Shown here: piece after piece, positions 1-8,965 of the stretch
Layout of the letters: each line of letters starts with the position of its first letter
Numbering within the stretch: position 1 is the first letter of the stretch
Source of the DNA: Gammaproteobacteria bacterium
GTDB lineage: Bacteria; Pseudomonadota; Gammaproteobacteria; Steroidobacterales; Rariloculaceae
Reading direction: 5' to 3'
Assembly (NCBI GenBank): GCA_017577365.1
Contig: PKRJ01000027.1
Location: forward strand, 1 to 44,111
DNA length: 44,111 nt
Position numbers and translations under genes: made by a program
The notes under the pieces: generated by a model
What the model saw: only the letters and a program-made list of their open reading frames with translations
Databases searched by the model: none
What the model was told of the DNA's origin: nothing

Positions 1-7
1 GCTTTAG
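1..7 (-). promoter_or_regulatory. Possible -35 half of a sigma-28 promoter cut by the window edge
   Basis: Read on the minus strand, the first seven bases give CTAAAGC. The same CTAAAG core forms the -35 box of three of the sigma-28 promoters found elsewhere in this window. It lies downstream of flgL in the direction of transcription, where many gammaproteobacteria carry a flagellin gene. The -10 box would lie outside the window, so this is only a suggestion. Confidence 0.25.
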
Positions 8-68
8 TCCACCCCCTGACTCCTCGAACGCGAAACTGAGGACTCGATCACGGTTTTTTGCACCGGAA

Positions 69-1265
69 TCACTTCAACCAATCGAAAAGCGACAGCCGCG
101 AGACCTGCGCATAGGTCTGCTGAGCGGCCTGCAGCGCCGCGAGCTGCAGGCCGTAACGGCTCAGCGCCTCGGCGTAGTCGAGATCCTCGACTCTCGACAG
201 CGCGCCGGTCAGATCGAGCGTTTGATCCGCGTTGACGTCGGTCTGGCTGTCGATCATGTTCAGCCGCGCACCGACGTTCGTGCGGAGCTCGAGCACGCGG
301 TCGATCGCCTGATCGATATCGAGCAACGCGCTCGTCGCGCGGTGAGTGAGGAGCGCCCGCTCGCCCGGCGTCGACACGTCCGCCTCGAGAGCCTCGGCGA
401 GCTCGTCGACGATCGCGAAGATCGAGGTCGTTGCGCCCGGCTCGATACGGAAACTGTCGCCCGCGGCGGGTTCTCCGTCGAGCACGACGCGCATGCCGCC
501 GATATCGATGCTCTGACCCGCCGCGTACGCCCCCGTCGCGACGACGTTGCCGTCGCCGTCGAGAACCTCGTACGCGTCCGGCGCCGTCATCACGATCGTG
601 TAAGGCTCGCCGGTCAGCTGTGAACGATCGACGACCTCGGCGTCGATGACGCGCCCCGTGCCCGTGTTCGCCGCGTCGGGCGTCACGACGAAGACGCCGT
701 TGCCGCGCGGGATCGTCATGAACGCCGAGCCGCTGTCGCCGACCGCGACCCGGCGCCCCGGGGCGAGCTCGATCTCCCGCTGTCCGTCGTCGCCGGCGTA
801 CTCGACGCGTCCGTCTGGACCTACCAGGAACGGCTGATTCGCGCTGCGATGGCCCGCGAAGAGGTACTCGCCGTTCGCGGCACGGCTGTTCGCCGCGTCG
901 AGGAGCCCGACCAGGATCTGCCGGAGCTCGCGCGCGATCGCGAGCCGACTCTCGGGCGTCTGCGTCGCGTTCGCGCCTTGCACCGCGAGCTCTCGAACGC
1001 GGTTCAGGCTGTCGCCGATCGCTACGAGCACGGCCTCCTCTTGGCCGAGCCGCGTCGCGGCCTGCTCGGCGTTGCGCTCGTACTGCTCGATCGACGCGAT
1101 GCGCTCGCGAAGCTTCAGCGCCTGCGCGGACGCGGCCGGGTCGTCGGCCGGCGTGAGCAGACGCTTGCCCGTAGCGAGCTGCTGCTGCGTGCGCGAGAGA
1201 TCGACTTGTCGGTCGTGGATGGCCGTCAAGCCGTTCTTGAAGATCTGTGCGGTCGAGATACGCAT
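69..1265 (-). CDS. flgL: Flagellar hook-filament junction protein FlgL (HAP3)
   Basis: FlgL forms the second junction zone between hook and filament and is exported through the flagellar type III system. The 398-residue protein has the flagellin-like N-terminus (MRISTAQIFKNGL, then LSRTQQQLATGKRLLTPADDP) and a flagellin-like C-terminal helix (residues about 345-398, ending SLFDWLK) around a variable middle. Its length is a little above the enteric form (about 317), with the extra residues in the central domain. A GGAG ribosome site lies about 8 bases before the ATG. It is the last gene of the flgBCDEFGHIJKL operon, 39 bases after flgK. Identification is secure. Confidence 0.96.
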   Translation of the reverse strand: MRISTAQIFKNGLTAIHDRQVDLSRTQQQLATGKRLLTPADDPAASAQALKLRERIASIEQYERNAEQAATRLGQEEAVLVAIGDSLNRVRELAVQGANATQTPESRLAIARELRQILVGLLDAANSRAANGEYLFAGHRSANQPFLVGPDGRVEYAGDDGQREIELAPGRRVAVGDSGSAFMTIPRGNGVFVVTPDAANTGTGRVIDAEVVDRSQLTGEPYTIVMTAPDAYEVLDGDGNVVATGAYAAGQSIDIGGMRVVLDGEPAAGDSFRIEPGATTSIFAIVDELAEALEADVSTPGERALLTHRATSALLDIDQAIDRVLELRTNVGARLNMIDSQTDVNADQTLDLTGALSRVEDLDYAEALSRYGLQLAALQAAQQTYAQVSRLSLFDWLK

Positions 1266-1304
1266 GACGTTCGGTCTCCGCTCGGGCTCGCCCCCGCCGA
1301 CCCG

Positions 1305-3185
1305 TTATCGGCGCAACATCCCGAGCAGCGTGTCCATCATCTGACCCGCGGTCGCGATCACCTGCGCGGCCGCCGCATACGCCTGCTGCGCCTTGATCAG
1401 GTTCGCGGCCTCCTCGTCGAGGTTGACGCCGGAGACGTTCTCGCGCTGCGCCCAGGCTTCCTCGAGCATTCGCGCCTGAACGTCCGCGTTGATCTCGGCG
1501 CGACGCGTCTCGACGCCGACGCGCGCAACGAGCCCGGCGTAGGCGTCGCCGTAGCTCGCCGTGCTGCCGATCATCGTGCGCGCGGTCTCGAGCGCCGCGA
1601 GCGCGAGCGCGCCGCGGTTGTCGCCGACCGCACCGGCGTTGTCGCCGACCGAGAACACGTCGCCTTCCTCGGGCGTGCCTCGAATCACGATACGCCAGCC
1701 GTTCGCCTCGATCGTCGTCTCGCCGGAGGGATCGAGCGCCACCGTCGTGCCGTCCACGACGAACTCGCCGTTGACGAACGCGATGTCGATCGCGTCGCGG
1801 AGCGCGGGATCGGTCGGATCGAGCACCGAGATGCCGACGATCTCCGCGTCGCCCGCGTTGCCGTCGGCCGGCACGGCGCGGATCGGCAGCGCGGCCGCGA
1901 TCGAGCGCGGGTCGCGAACCGCGACCGACAGCATCGACGCGATCGAAGTCGGCCGCAGCAGGAAGGTGTCGCCGATCGCCGCGCCCGAGACGCCGGACAC
2001 ATCGATCGAGAGCCCGTCGACCACGGCCGAGCCGCCCGCAGGAATCGACGCGACCGCCGCGCCGTCCGCGAGCCGCCGCACGACGAATGACGTGCCGTCG
2101 AAGCGCAGCTCGTAGTCCGAGGCCTGGAGCTCGCCGACGTCGACGATCGAGACCTCGGGCAGGCCCGTCGCCGAGTTGTCGGCCGCCGGCGTCGGCGACG
2201 GCGCGAGGAACGAGAAGAAGTCGCCGCCGAGCTCGCCGTCGAGATCCATGTTCGCGCGATGCACGGCGTTGAACGTCTCGGCAAGCGAGACGGCGATTCG
2301 ACCGAGCTCGGCGCTCGCGGGATCGAGCAGCTTGGTGCGCGCGTCGAGCAACGCGCCGATCTCGCCGCCTTTGAGCAACGACGTCACATCGATGAAGCGG
2401 CCGTTCTGCTCGTAACCGATCGCGAGCCGGTCCGGATCGCCGTAGAGTGGCCGCGCCGACAACGTGGTCGCCTCGAAGCCGACGACGAGCGCCTGGCCGC
2501 GGCCGACGTAGACGTTGAGACTGCCGTCGCTCTGCTCCACCGAGCTGACCGGCAGGAACTCGGCGAGCCGACGGACCAGCTGGTCGCGCTTGTCGAGCAA
2601 GTCGTTCGGCGGCGTGCCGCCTCGCCCCCACGCGTCGACGATGTCGCGGTTCAGCTCCGCGATGCTTGCGGCGAGATCGTTGACCTCCGCGATGCCCGCG
2701 CGTATCCGACCGCTCGCGATCGCACGTTGGTCCTGGATTCTCGCGTCGAGCTGCGCGAAGCGATCGGCGAGCGACTCGCCTTGCGTGATCAGCGCCTGGC
2801 GTGCCGCGGTCGACGTCGGATCGTTCGCGACGTCGTGCACCGCGGCGAAGAATTGCTTCAGCGCAGGCGCCAACCCCGACTCGGCGTCGCCGAGCAAGTT
2901 GTTCACCTGGGCCGCGAACTCGGCGATCGTGCGCTGCTCCGCCTCGGCCGAGAGACGCATCTCGAGGCGCAAGTTCACGAACCGATCGACGGCCCGCTCG
3001 ATGCCGACGACCTCGACGCCGCGGCCGACCGACGCATAGCTCGGTCCGTGCGGCGAGAGCGCCGCGAGCTCGACGCGCTGGCGGCTGTAGCCCTCGGTGC
3101 CGACGTTCGCGATGTTGTGACCGGTCACCTGCAGCTGCCGCTGCGCCGCGAACAGCGCCGAGACGCCGACGTCGAAAACGCTCAT
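1305..3185 (-). CDS. flgK: Flagellar hook-associated protein FlgK (HAP1)
   Basis: FlgK is the first hook-filament junction protein and is exported through the flagellar secretion system. The 626-residue protein begins with the conserved rod/hook/HAP N-terminal motif (FDVGVSALFAAQRQLQVTGHNIANVGTEGYSRQRVE) and ends with the matching C-terminal helix (VNLDEEAANLIKAQQAYAAAAQVIATAGQMMDTLLGMLRR). The ATG overlaps the flgJ stop as ATGA and has a GGAGG site inside the end of flgJ, so the two genes are probably translationally coupled. Size and both termini fit the family. Confidence 0.97.
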   Translation of the reverse strand: MSVFDVGVSALFAAQRQLQVTGHNIANVGTEGYSRQRVELAALSPHGPSYASVGRGVEVVGIERAVDRFVNLRLEMRLSAEAEQRTIAEFAAQVNNLLGDAESGLAPALKQFFAAVHDVANDPTSTAARQALITQGESLADRFAQLDARIQDQRAIASGRIRAGIAEVNDLAASIAELNRDIVDAWGRGGTPPNDLLDKRDQLVRRLAEFLPVSSVEQSDGSLNVYVGRGQALVVGFEATTLSARPLYGDPDRLAIGYEQNGRFIDVTSLLKGGEIGALLDARTKLLDPASAELGRIAVSLAETFNAVHRANMDLDGELGGDFFSFLAPSPTPAADNSATGLPEVSIVDVGELQASDYELRFDGTSFVVRRLADGAAVASIPAGGSAVVDGLSIDVSGVSGAAIGDTFLLRPTSIASMLSVAVRDPRSIAAALPIRAVPADGNAGDAEIVGISVLDPTDPALRDAIDIAFVNGEFVVDGTTVALDPSGETTIEANGWRIVIRGTPEEGDVFSVGDNAGAVGDNRGALALAALETARTMIGSTASYGDAYAGLVARVGVETRRAEINADVQARMLEEAWAQRENVSGVNLDEEAANLIKAQQAYAAAAQVIATAGQMMDTLLGMLRR

Positions 3186-4183
3186 GTGCTGCCTCCGAGC
3201 AGCCGGTCATCCTTCGGATGCCCGGCCGTCAACGTGCTATCGGCCAATCCCTCCGTCCGCTTGAGCGGCGCGCCCGGTAGGCCGCGCTCGAGGATCGCGA
3301 GGACCTTGTCCGCGTAACGGGGATCGGTGCTGTAGCCGCCGGCGGCGAGCGCGCGGATATACGCCTCGGGCGTCTCGGCCCGGAGCGCTTCGCGGTAGCG
3401 GCCGCTGCCGCGGACGAGCGCCACGTAGTCGTCGAAGCTCTCGGCGATCGAGCCGTACACGCGGAACGATTCGCGGCGCCGCTCCGGCACCCCGCCGACG
3501 AACTCGAGCGTCGGGACGCTCACTTTGGGACCGTGCCAGCCGCCGGACGCCTTGATGCCGAACAGGTTGAGCGTCGACCGGCCGTCGGCGGCGCGGATCA
3601 CGTGCCGGCCCCAGCCGGTCTCGAGCGCGGCCTGCGCGATCAGCACGTCGGCGTCGACGCCGAGCGCCTTGGCCGCGCGTTCCGCGTGCGGCCGAATCGC
3701 CGCGACGAAGCCTTCCGGCGACGCGCCGAGCTCGTCTTCGGGCCCGGCGGCCCGCGGCGCGGCCGGAGCCGCGCCGAGACGTGCGCGTAGCGCCTCGCGG
3801 TCGGGAAGGCCGCGAAACGCACCCCTCCCTTCCGCCTCTGGCGATGCGATCCCACCTGCCGCCGCATCGCGCGCCTCGGGCCCGCCGCCGAGCTCGCGAA
3901 AGATCGCGTCCGCGAGACCGATGCCGCGCCCCCGCGAGAGCGAGAGCGCGAGCTGGCGGTCGTAGAGATCCTGGTAGAACCGTACGCCGTCGCCGTCGAG
4001 CAGTCCGCCCGCGATCGTCCCCGCGGCTCTCATCTCCTTCAGCACGAGGCCGAGGAACAGCGCCTCGAACTGCTGCGCGACCGCGCGTTTCGCCTCCGGC
4101 GTCTCGCGAGCCGCATCGCGCTTGAGCGCGGCGAGACCGTTGAAATCGGTGAACGTGAACGCGGCGGCGGCTTCGGGCGTCAT
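3182..4183 (-). CDS. flgJ: Flagellar rod-capping protein with muramidase domain, FlgJ
   Basis: The N-terminal part (about residues 20-110, AVAQQFEALFLGLVLKEMRAAG) is the rod-binding/capping domain. The C-terminal part (about 165-310, HAERAAKALGVDADVLIAQAALETGWG) is a glucosaminidase/muramidase domain that opens the peptidoglycan for the growing rod. The two are joined by an Ala/Gly/Pro-rich linker. This two-domain form is typical of gamma- and betaproteobacteria; alpha and epsilon forms often lack the enzyme. At 333 residues it is close to the enteric length. The gene lies 13 bases after flgI and overlaps flgK by four bases. Confidence 0.96.
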   Translation of the reverse strand: MTPEAAAAFTFTDFNGLAALKRDAARETPEAKRAVAQQFEALFLGLVLKEMRAAGTIAGGLLDGDGVRFYQDLYDRQLALSLSRGRGIGLADAIFRELGGGPEARDAAAGGIASPEAEGRGAFRGLPDREALRARLGAAPAAPRAAGPEDELGASPEGFVAAIRPHAERAAKALGVDADVLIAQAALETGWGRHVIRAADGRSTLNLFGIKASGGWHGPKVSVPTLEFVGGVPERRRESFRVYGSIAESFDDYVALVRGSGRYREALRAETPEAYIRALAAGGYSTDPRYADKVLAILERGLPGAPLKRTEGLADSTLTAGHPKDDRLLGGST

Positions 4184-4196
4184 GACCTGCTCCCGG

Positions 4197-5345
4197 TCAG
4201 ATCACGATCAGCTCGGCGCGCAGCGCGCCGGCGCGATGCAACGCTTCGAGGATCGCGACGAGATCGCCCGGCGCGGCGCCGACGCCGTTCACGGCCTGCA
4301 CGATCTCCTCGAGCGTCGTGCCCGGGCCGAACGGGAACATGCGCGACCCGCCCTGCTCGACCTCGATGTCCGAGCGCGGCGTGACGACGGTCACGCCGTC
4401 GGAGAACGGCGGCGGCTGCGACACGTCGAAGCTCTCGGTGATCGTGACCGTGAGGCTGCCGTGCGAGACCGCGGCCGGCAGCACGCGCACGTCGCCGCCC
4501 ATCACGATCGTGCCGGTGCGCGCATTCACGATCACGCGGGCCGGAGGCGCGCCGGGCTCGATCGTCATGTTCTCGAGCATCGACACGAAGGCGACGCGCG
4601 CGCTCGGATCGAGCGGCGCGCGCACGCGCACCGAGGCCGCGTCGATCGCGTTCGCCGTCTCGGGGCCGAACGATCCGTTGATCGCGTCGCTCAAGCGGCG
4701 CGCGGTCGTGAAATCCGGACGGTGCAGGTTCAGGACGATGCTGTCGCCGAGATGAAAAGCCGTCGGGACCTCGCGCTCGACGGTTGCCCCGGATGGAATG
4801 CGGCCGACGCTCGGCACGTTGACCGCGACGCGCGAGCCGTCGCGGCCGTCGACGCCGAAGCCGCCGACGACGAGATTGCCTTGCGCGATCGCATAGACCT
4901 GCCCGTCCGCGCCGCGGAGCGGCGTCATCAGCAGGCTTCCGCCCCGCAGGCTCGTCGCGTTGCCGATCGACGAGACCGTGACGTCGATCGTCTGGCCGGG
5001 CTTCGCGAACGGCGGCAGGTCCGCGTGCACCATCACCGCGGCAACGTTGCGGAGCTGCAGGTTCGTGCCCGGCGGAATCGTCACGCCGAGCTGGGCGAGC
5101 ATGTTCCGCAGGCTCTGCGTCGTGAACGGCGCCTGCGTCGTCTGGTCGCCCGTGCCGTCGAGGCCGACGACGAGGCCGTAGCCCACCAGCTGGTTCGAGC
5201 GCACGCCCGCGACGGAGGCGAGATCCTTGACGCGTTCCTCGGCGCTCGCGGCGAACGCCGCGGCGAGCAGCGCGCCGAGCGCCACGAGCCGACCCATATG
5301 CGATACGAGGCCGCGCGCGGCGGCCGAGAAGCTCAGAACGGCCAT
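4197..5345 (-). CDS. flgI: Flagellar P-ring protein FlgI
   Basis: FlgI assembles the periplasmic P ring around the rod at the peptidoglycan layer. The mature part (ERVKDLASVAGVRSNQLVGYGLVVGLDGTGDQT) and the C-terminal region up to AELIVI are classic FlgI. The frame is open upstream into flgH, but residues before the chosen ATG look like the shadow of flgH and were excluded. Two starts are possible: the chosen ATG (382 aa, overlapping flgH by 13 bases) and an ATG ending at 5297. The latter gives 366 aa, closer to the usual FlgI length, and begins with a short signal peptide (MGRLVALGALLAAAFAASA, cleavage before EER). Neither has a good ribosome site, so the start is uncertain although the gene is not. 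Confidence 0.94.
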   Translation of the reverse strand: MAVLSFSAAARGLVSHMGRLVALGALLAAAFAASAEERVKDLASVAGVRSNQLVGYGLVVGLDGTGDQTTQAPFTTQSLRNMLAQLGVTIPPGTNLQLRNVAAVMVHADLPPFAKPGQTIDVTVSSIGNATSLRGGSLLMTPLRGADGQVYAIAQGNLVVGGFGVDGRDGSRVAVNVPSVGRIPSGATVEREVPTAFHLGDSIVLNLHRPDFTTARRLSDAINGSFGPETANAIDAASVRVRAPLDPSARVAFVSMLENMTIEPGAPPARVIVNARTGTIVMGGDVRVLPAAVSHGSLTVTITESFDVSQPPPFSDGVTVVTPRSDIEVEQGGSRMFPFGPGTTLEEIVQAVNGVGAAPGDLVAILEALHRAGALRAELIVI

Positions 5346-6037
5346 AGCGGACTCGAGAAGAAGCGGCTGAGCCAACCGGGAGCGCTCGACGACGCGACGA
5401 CGCCGGTGCCGCCGTACGCGACCTGCGCGTCCGCGATCTGCGTCGAGAGCACGGTGTTGTCGGGCGCGATATCGACCGGCCGGACGATGCCGCGCAAGCG
5501 GATATATTCCTCGCCCTGGTTGATGCGCACCCATTTCTCGCCCTGCACGACGAGATTGCCGTTCGGCAGCACGTTCGCGACGGTGACCGCGATCGAGCCT
5601 TCGAGCATGTTGCTCTGAGCCGCGCCGCCCTGGCCTTCGAAGCTGCGCGTCGCGGCACCTTCGATCGGAAAGAGCGGCACCCCGTTGTGCGTCGGAGTGC
5701 GGCCGCCGAGCGAAGGCGCGGGAAGCTGCACCGACGCGTCCTTCGACGTCGACGCGTTCGCCGATTTCTGCGCCTCGGTGCGCTCGACGAGCAGCACGGT
5801 CAGCACGTCACCCACGCGCCGCGCCTTGTAATCCTCGAACAGGCTCTGCGCGAACGCCGGCTGATAGATCGCGCCTTGGTTGTACTCCGGCGAGAGAGGC
5901 TCGGCCGGCAGCGTCGCGGCGAAGCGCGGATCGCTGCCGTGATGGATGCCGGGTCCCGTCGCGCACGCGGAAAGGAGCGCGGCGGACGCGATCACGGCCG
6001 CCGCGCGCCATCGTGACTCGAAACTCGTATCGCTCAT
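5333..6037 (-). CDS. flgH: Flagellar L-ring lipoprotein FlgH
   Basis: FlgH forms the outer-membrane L ring through which the rod passes. A lipobox LSAC with the lipidated cysteine at residue 25 follows a hydrophobic signal segment. The body contains the family signatures QSLFEDYKARRVGDVLTVLL and NGNLVVQGEKWVRINQGEEYIRLRG. The 234 residues match the family. A GAGGG ribosome site lies about 8 bases before the ATG. The C-terminal coding end overlaps the possible flgI start. Confidence 0.97.
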   Translation of the reverse strand: MSDTSFESRWRAAAVIASAALLSACATGPGIHHGSDPRFAATLPAEPLSPEYNQGAIYQPAFAQSLFEDYKARRVGDVLTVLLVERTEAQKSANASTSKDASVQLPAPSLGGRTPTHNGVPLFPIEGAATRSFEGQGGAAQSNMLEGSIAVTVANVLPNGNLVVQGEKWVRINQGEEYIRLRGIVRPVDIAPDNTVLSTQIADAQVAYGGTGVVASSSAPGWLSRFFSSPLWPF

Positions 6038-6092
6038 TCGTTGATCCCTCGATCGTCCGGGCCGAGCGCCACGACGCGGCTACGCGCGTCCG

Positions 6093-6884
6093 TTAGCGGC
6101 CGAGGTTGTTGTTCGCGTACTGCAGCATCTGATCGGCCGTCGAGATCGCCTTCGAGTTGATCTCGTAAGCGCGCTGCGCCTCGATCATGTTCACGAGCTC
6201 CTCGACCGTGTTCACGTTCGAGCTCTCGAGCGCACCCTGCATCACGGTGCCGAGCCCGTTCATGCCGGGCATACCGAGCTGCGGCGGGCCGCTCGCGGCC
6301 GTCTCGACGAGCAGGTTCTGACCGATCGCCTGGAGCCCGGCCGGATTCACGAAATCGGCGAGCTGCAGCATGCCGATCTCGATCGGCGTGCCGCTGCCCG
6401 GCACCGTCGCGGCGACGATGCCGTCGCGGCTGATCGACACGTTGAGCGCGTTCTCGGGAATCACGATGCCGGGCTGCACCTCGAAGCCGGCGGCCGTGAC
6501 GAGCGTGCCGTCGCGGTTGACCTGAAACGCGCCGTCGCGCGTGTAGGCCATCGTGCCGTCCGGCATCAGCACCTGGAAGAACCCGCGGCCTTCGATCGCG
6601 ACGTCCAGCGCGTTGTCCGTCTGGATGAGATTGCCCTGCGTGTAGAGCTTCTCGGTCGCGACGGTGCGCACGCCGGTGCCGAGCATCAAGCCCGACGGGA
6701 GCTGCGTCTCCTGCGAAGACTGCGCGCCCGGCTGACGCACGTTCTGGTAGACGAGATCCTCGAAGACCGCGCGGCCCTTCTTGAAACCGTTCGTATTGAC
6801 GTTGGCGAGATTGTTCGCGATCACGGAGATGCGCGTCTGCTGCGCGTCGAGCCCGGTCTTCGCGATCCACAGTGCGTGATTCAT
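6093..6884 (-). CDS. flgG: Flagellar distal rod protein FlgG
   Basis: FlgG builds the distal rod. The 263-residue protein has the axial-protein N-terminus (LWIAKTGLDAQQTRISVIANNLANVNTNGFKKGRAVFEDL), which includes the longer FKKGRAVFEDLVYQ segment diagnostic of FlgG. It also has the C-terminal helix VEELVNMIEAQRAYEINSKAISTADQMLQYANN. A GAGGAG ribosome site precedes the ATG. It sits between flgF and flgH, as in most proteobacteria. An overlapping long frame (6034-6870) is a shadow. Confidence 0.97.
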   Translation of the reverse strand: MNHALWIAKTGLDAQQTRISVIANNLANVNTNGFKKGRAVFEDLVYQNVRQPGAQSSQETQLPSGLMLGTGVRTVATEKLYTQGNLIQTDNALDVAIEGRGFFQVLMPDGTMAYTRDGAFQVNRDGTLVTAAGFEVQPGIVIPENALNVSISRDGIVAATVPGSGTPIEIGMLQLADFVNPAGLQAIGQNLLVETAASGPPQLGMPGMNGLGTVMQGALESSNVNTVEELVNMIEAQRAYEINSKAISTADQMLQYANNNLGR

Positions 6885-6909
6885 CGCATCACTCCTCGGG
6901 AACCCGGCC

Positions 6910-7656
6910 TTAGCCGAGTCTCATCAGCTCCGCGGAAGCCCGATCGTTCTGCTCCGCGGTATCCATGAGCTTCACCTGCAGCTCGAAGCCGCGGGCGCTC
7001 TCGATCATTCGAACCATCTCCGCGACGACGCTCACGTTGCTCCCCTCGAGCATTCCGGAGCGCACGCGCACGTTCGCGTCGGCCGGCGGAAGCGGCAGCC
7101 CTTCGGCCATCCTGAGCAAACCGTCCTCGCCGCGGCGCAAGTCCGCGGGCGGCGGATTGACGAGCCGGATGCGCTCGATCGCGACGAGACCCGCCGCGTC
7201 CTGCCCGAGCGGCCGGATGCTGACGGTGCCGTCGACGCCGATCTCGAGCGACTCGAACGGCGGCAGCGCGATCGGCCCGCCGTCGCCGAGCACCGGATGA
7301 CCGGATCGGGTCGTCAACATCCCGAGCGCGTCGACGACGAGATCGCCGGCGCGCGTATACGCCTCGCTGCCGTCCGGCGCCTGCACGGCGATGAAGCCGT
7401 CTCCGTCGATCGCGATATCGAGGTCTCGGCCGGTCGAGTTGAGCGGCCCCGGCGTGAAATCGACGCCGTAGCCCTGCGTCACCGCGTACGCCCGCGCCGC
7501 CGCGTGCCCCGGCCCCGCGAGCCCGACGTGCGTGGCGGCCGCGAGCGTCGCGCGGAATCCGGTCGTCGACGCGTTCGCGAGGTTGTGCGTCGCGACCGCC
7601 TGCGCGATCTGGGCCTCGCGCGCGCCGCTCATCGCGACATAGAGGAATCGATCCAC
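6910..7656 (-). CDS. flgF: Flagellar proximal rod protein FlgF
   Basis: FlgF is one of the proximal rod proteins. The 248-residue product has the rod N-terminus (FLYVAMSGAREAQIAQAVATHNLANASTTGFRATLAA) and the C-terminal axial motif (VSVVAEMVRMIESARGFELQVKLMDTAEQNDRASAELMRLG). Translation starts at GTG, 9 bases after the flgE stop, without a strong ribosome site; reinitiation after flgE is likely. Placement between flgE and flgG confirms the call. Confidence 0.95.
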   Translation of the reverse strand: MDRFLYVAMSGAREAQIAQAVATHNLANASTTGFRATLAAATHVGLAGPGHAAARAYAVTQGYGVDFTPGPLNSTGRDLDIAIDGDGFIAVQAPDGSEAYTRAGDLVVDALGMLTTRSGHPVLGDGGPIALPPFESLEIGVDGTVSIRPLGQDAAGLVAIERIRLVNPPPADLRRGEDGLLRMAEGLPLPPADANVRVRSGMLEGSNVSVVAEMVRMIESARGFELQVKLMDTAEQNDRASAELMRLG

Positions 7657-7665
7657 GGCTTACGC

Positions 7666-8883
7666 TCAGCGAATGTTGATGATCGTCTGCGTGACCGCGT
7701 CGGCCGTGCTGATGACCTGCGCGTTCGCCTGGAAGTTGCGCTGCGCGGTGATCAGGTTCACGAGCTGCTCGGCGATATCGACGTTGGACGCCTCGAGGCC
7801 GCCGGACTGCACGAGCCCGAAGTCGGCGTTGCCCGCGACGCCGAGCAGCGGATCACCGGCCGAGAACGTTTCGACCCATTGGTTGTCGCCGATCTGCTGC
7901 AGGCCCTGCGGATTCGCGAAGTTCGCGATGGCGATCTGGCCGAGCGGCAGCGACTGCCCGTTCGTGAAGCGCGCCGACACGACGCCCGTCTTGTCGACGT
8001 CGATGCCGGTCAACCGGCCGCTCGAGTAGCCGTCCTGACGCAGCCCGTTGATGGTGCTCGCGGTGCCGTACTGCGTCGCGCGCGTGAAATCGAACTCGAT
8101 CGACAGCGGGGCCGCGCCGTTCGTGAGCACGTGCGTGCCGAAGTTCACGGTGCCCGTCGGCTGCACGAGCGCTCCGGACGCGTCGAACTCGAGCGCGGCA
8201 GCGCCGCCGACCTGCTGACCGTCGATCGCGAGATAACCTTCCCAGTTCGACGAGCCGACGGAACGGAAAAACAGCTGCGCGGTATGCGGCTGCCCGAGCG
8301 AGTCGTAGACCGTGAGCGACGTGGTGAACGCATAGCTCGCGGGGTCATCGATATCGAACGGTATGGCCGAGAGGTCCTCGGCGTTCGCCGCGAGATTGAA
8401 GTCCGCCTCGACGCGGGTCGTCTGCCGCGGCGGCGAATCGGTCGTCGCGAGGCGAAGATCGGTGAGCGCTCCGGTCTCGAACGTGCCGTCGAGCATGTCT
8501 CGCACCGGATAGGCCTGCAGGCGCTGCCCGGCCGCGTTCACGACGTAGCCTTCGCGATCGATCTGGAACGCGCCTTCGCGCGAGTAGCTCCTCGCGCCGT
8601 TGTCGTCGAGCACGAAGAATCCCTTGCCCGACAGGGCGAGATCGAGGTTGTTGCCGGTGAAGTTGATATTGCCCTGCGTGAACTGCTGCGTGACCGCGGC
8701 GAGCTTCACGCCGGAGCCGACCGCCGTGCGGCTGATGCCCGCATAGGCGACGGCGAAGACGTCGGCGAACTCGGCGCGCGACTGCTTGAAGCCCGTCGTG
8801 CCGGCGTTCGCGATATTGTGGCCGGTGACCCTGAGGTCGGCCGACGCGGCGTTCAGACCGCTCAAAGCTGTACGAAACGGCAT
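7666..8883 (-). CDS. flgE: Flagellar hook protein FlgE
   Basis: FlgE is the structural protein of the universal joint (hook). At 405 residues it fits the enteric size. The N-terminus (FRTALSGLNAASADLRVTGHNIANAGTTGFKQSRAEFADVFA) and C-terminus (EQLVNLITAQRNFQANAQVISTADAVTQTIINIR) are canonical; the middle forms the surface-exposed D1/D2 domains. A GAGGAG ribosome site lies about 7 bases before the ATG. The 82-base gap to flgD holds only a short GC hairpin and no promoter I recognise. Confidence 0.97.
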   Translation of the reverse strand: MPFRTALSGLNAASADLRVTGHNIANAGTTGFKQSRAEFADVFAVAYAGISRTAVGSGVKLAAVTQQFTQGNINFTGNNLDLALSGKGFFVLDDNGARSYSREGAFQIDREGYVVNAAGQRLQAYPVRDMLDGTFETGALTDLRLATTDSPPRQTTRVEADFNLAANAEDLSAIPFDIDDPASYAFTTSLTVYDSLGQPHTAQLFFRSVGSSNWEGYLAIDGQQVGGAAALEFDASGALVQPTGTVNFGTHVLTNGAAPLSIEFDFTRATQYGTASTINGLRQDGYSSGRLTGIDVDKTGVVSARFTNGQSLPLGQIAIANFANPQGLQQIGDNQWVETFSAGDPLLGVAGNADFGLVQSGGLEASNVDIAEQLVNLITAQRNFQANAQVISTADAVTQTIINIR

Positions 8884-8965
8884 AGATGCTCTCCTCGAAT
8901 TTCCTTTCGGCGCCGACGCCTCACCCGGGCAACCGGGCCTCCCGAGACGCAGCGCCCGTGATGGT

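Noticed and set aside
4..3210. Very long open frames opposite or overlapping flgL/flgK and many other genes
   Set aside because: These are shadow frames of GC-rich coding DNA: Arg/Ala-rich translations without domains, fully covered by well-supported genes.
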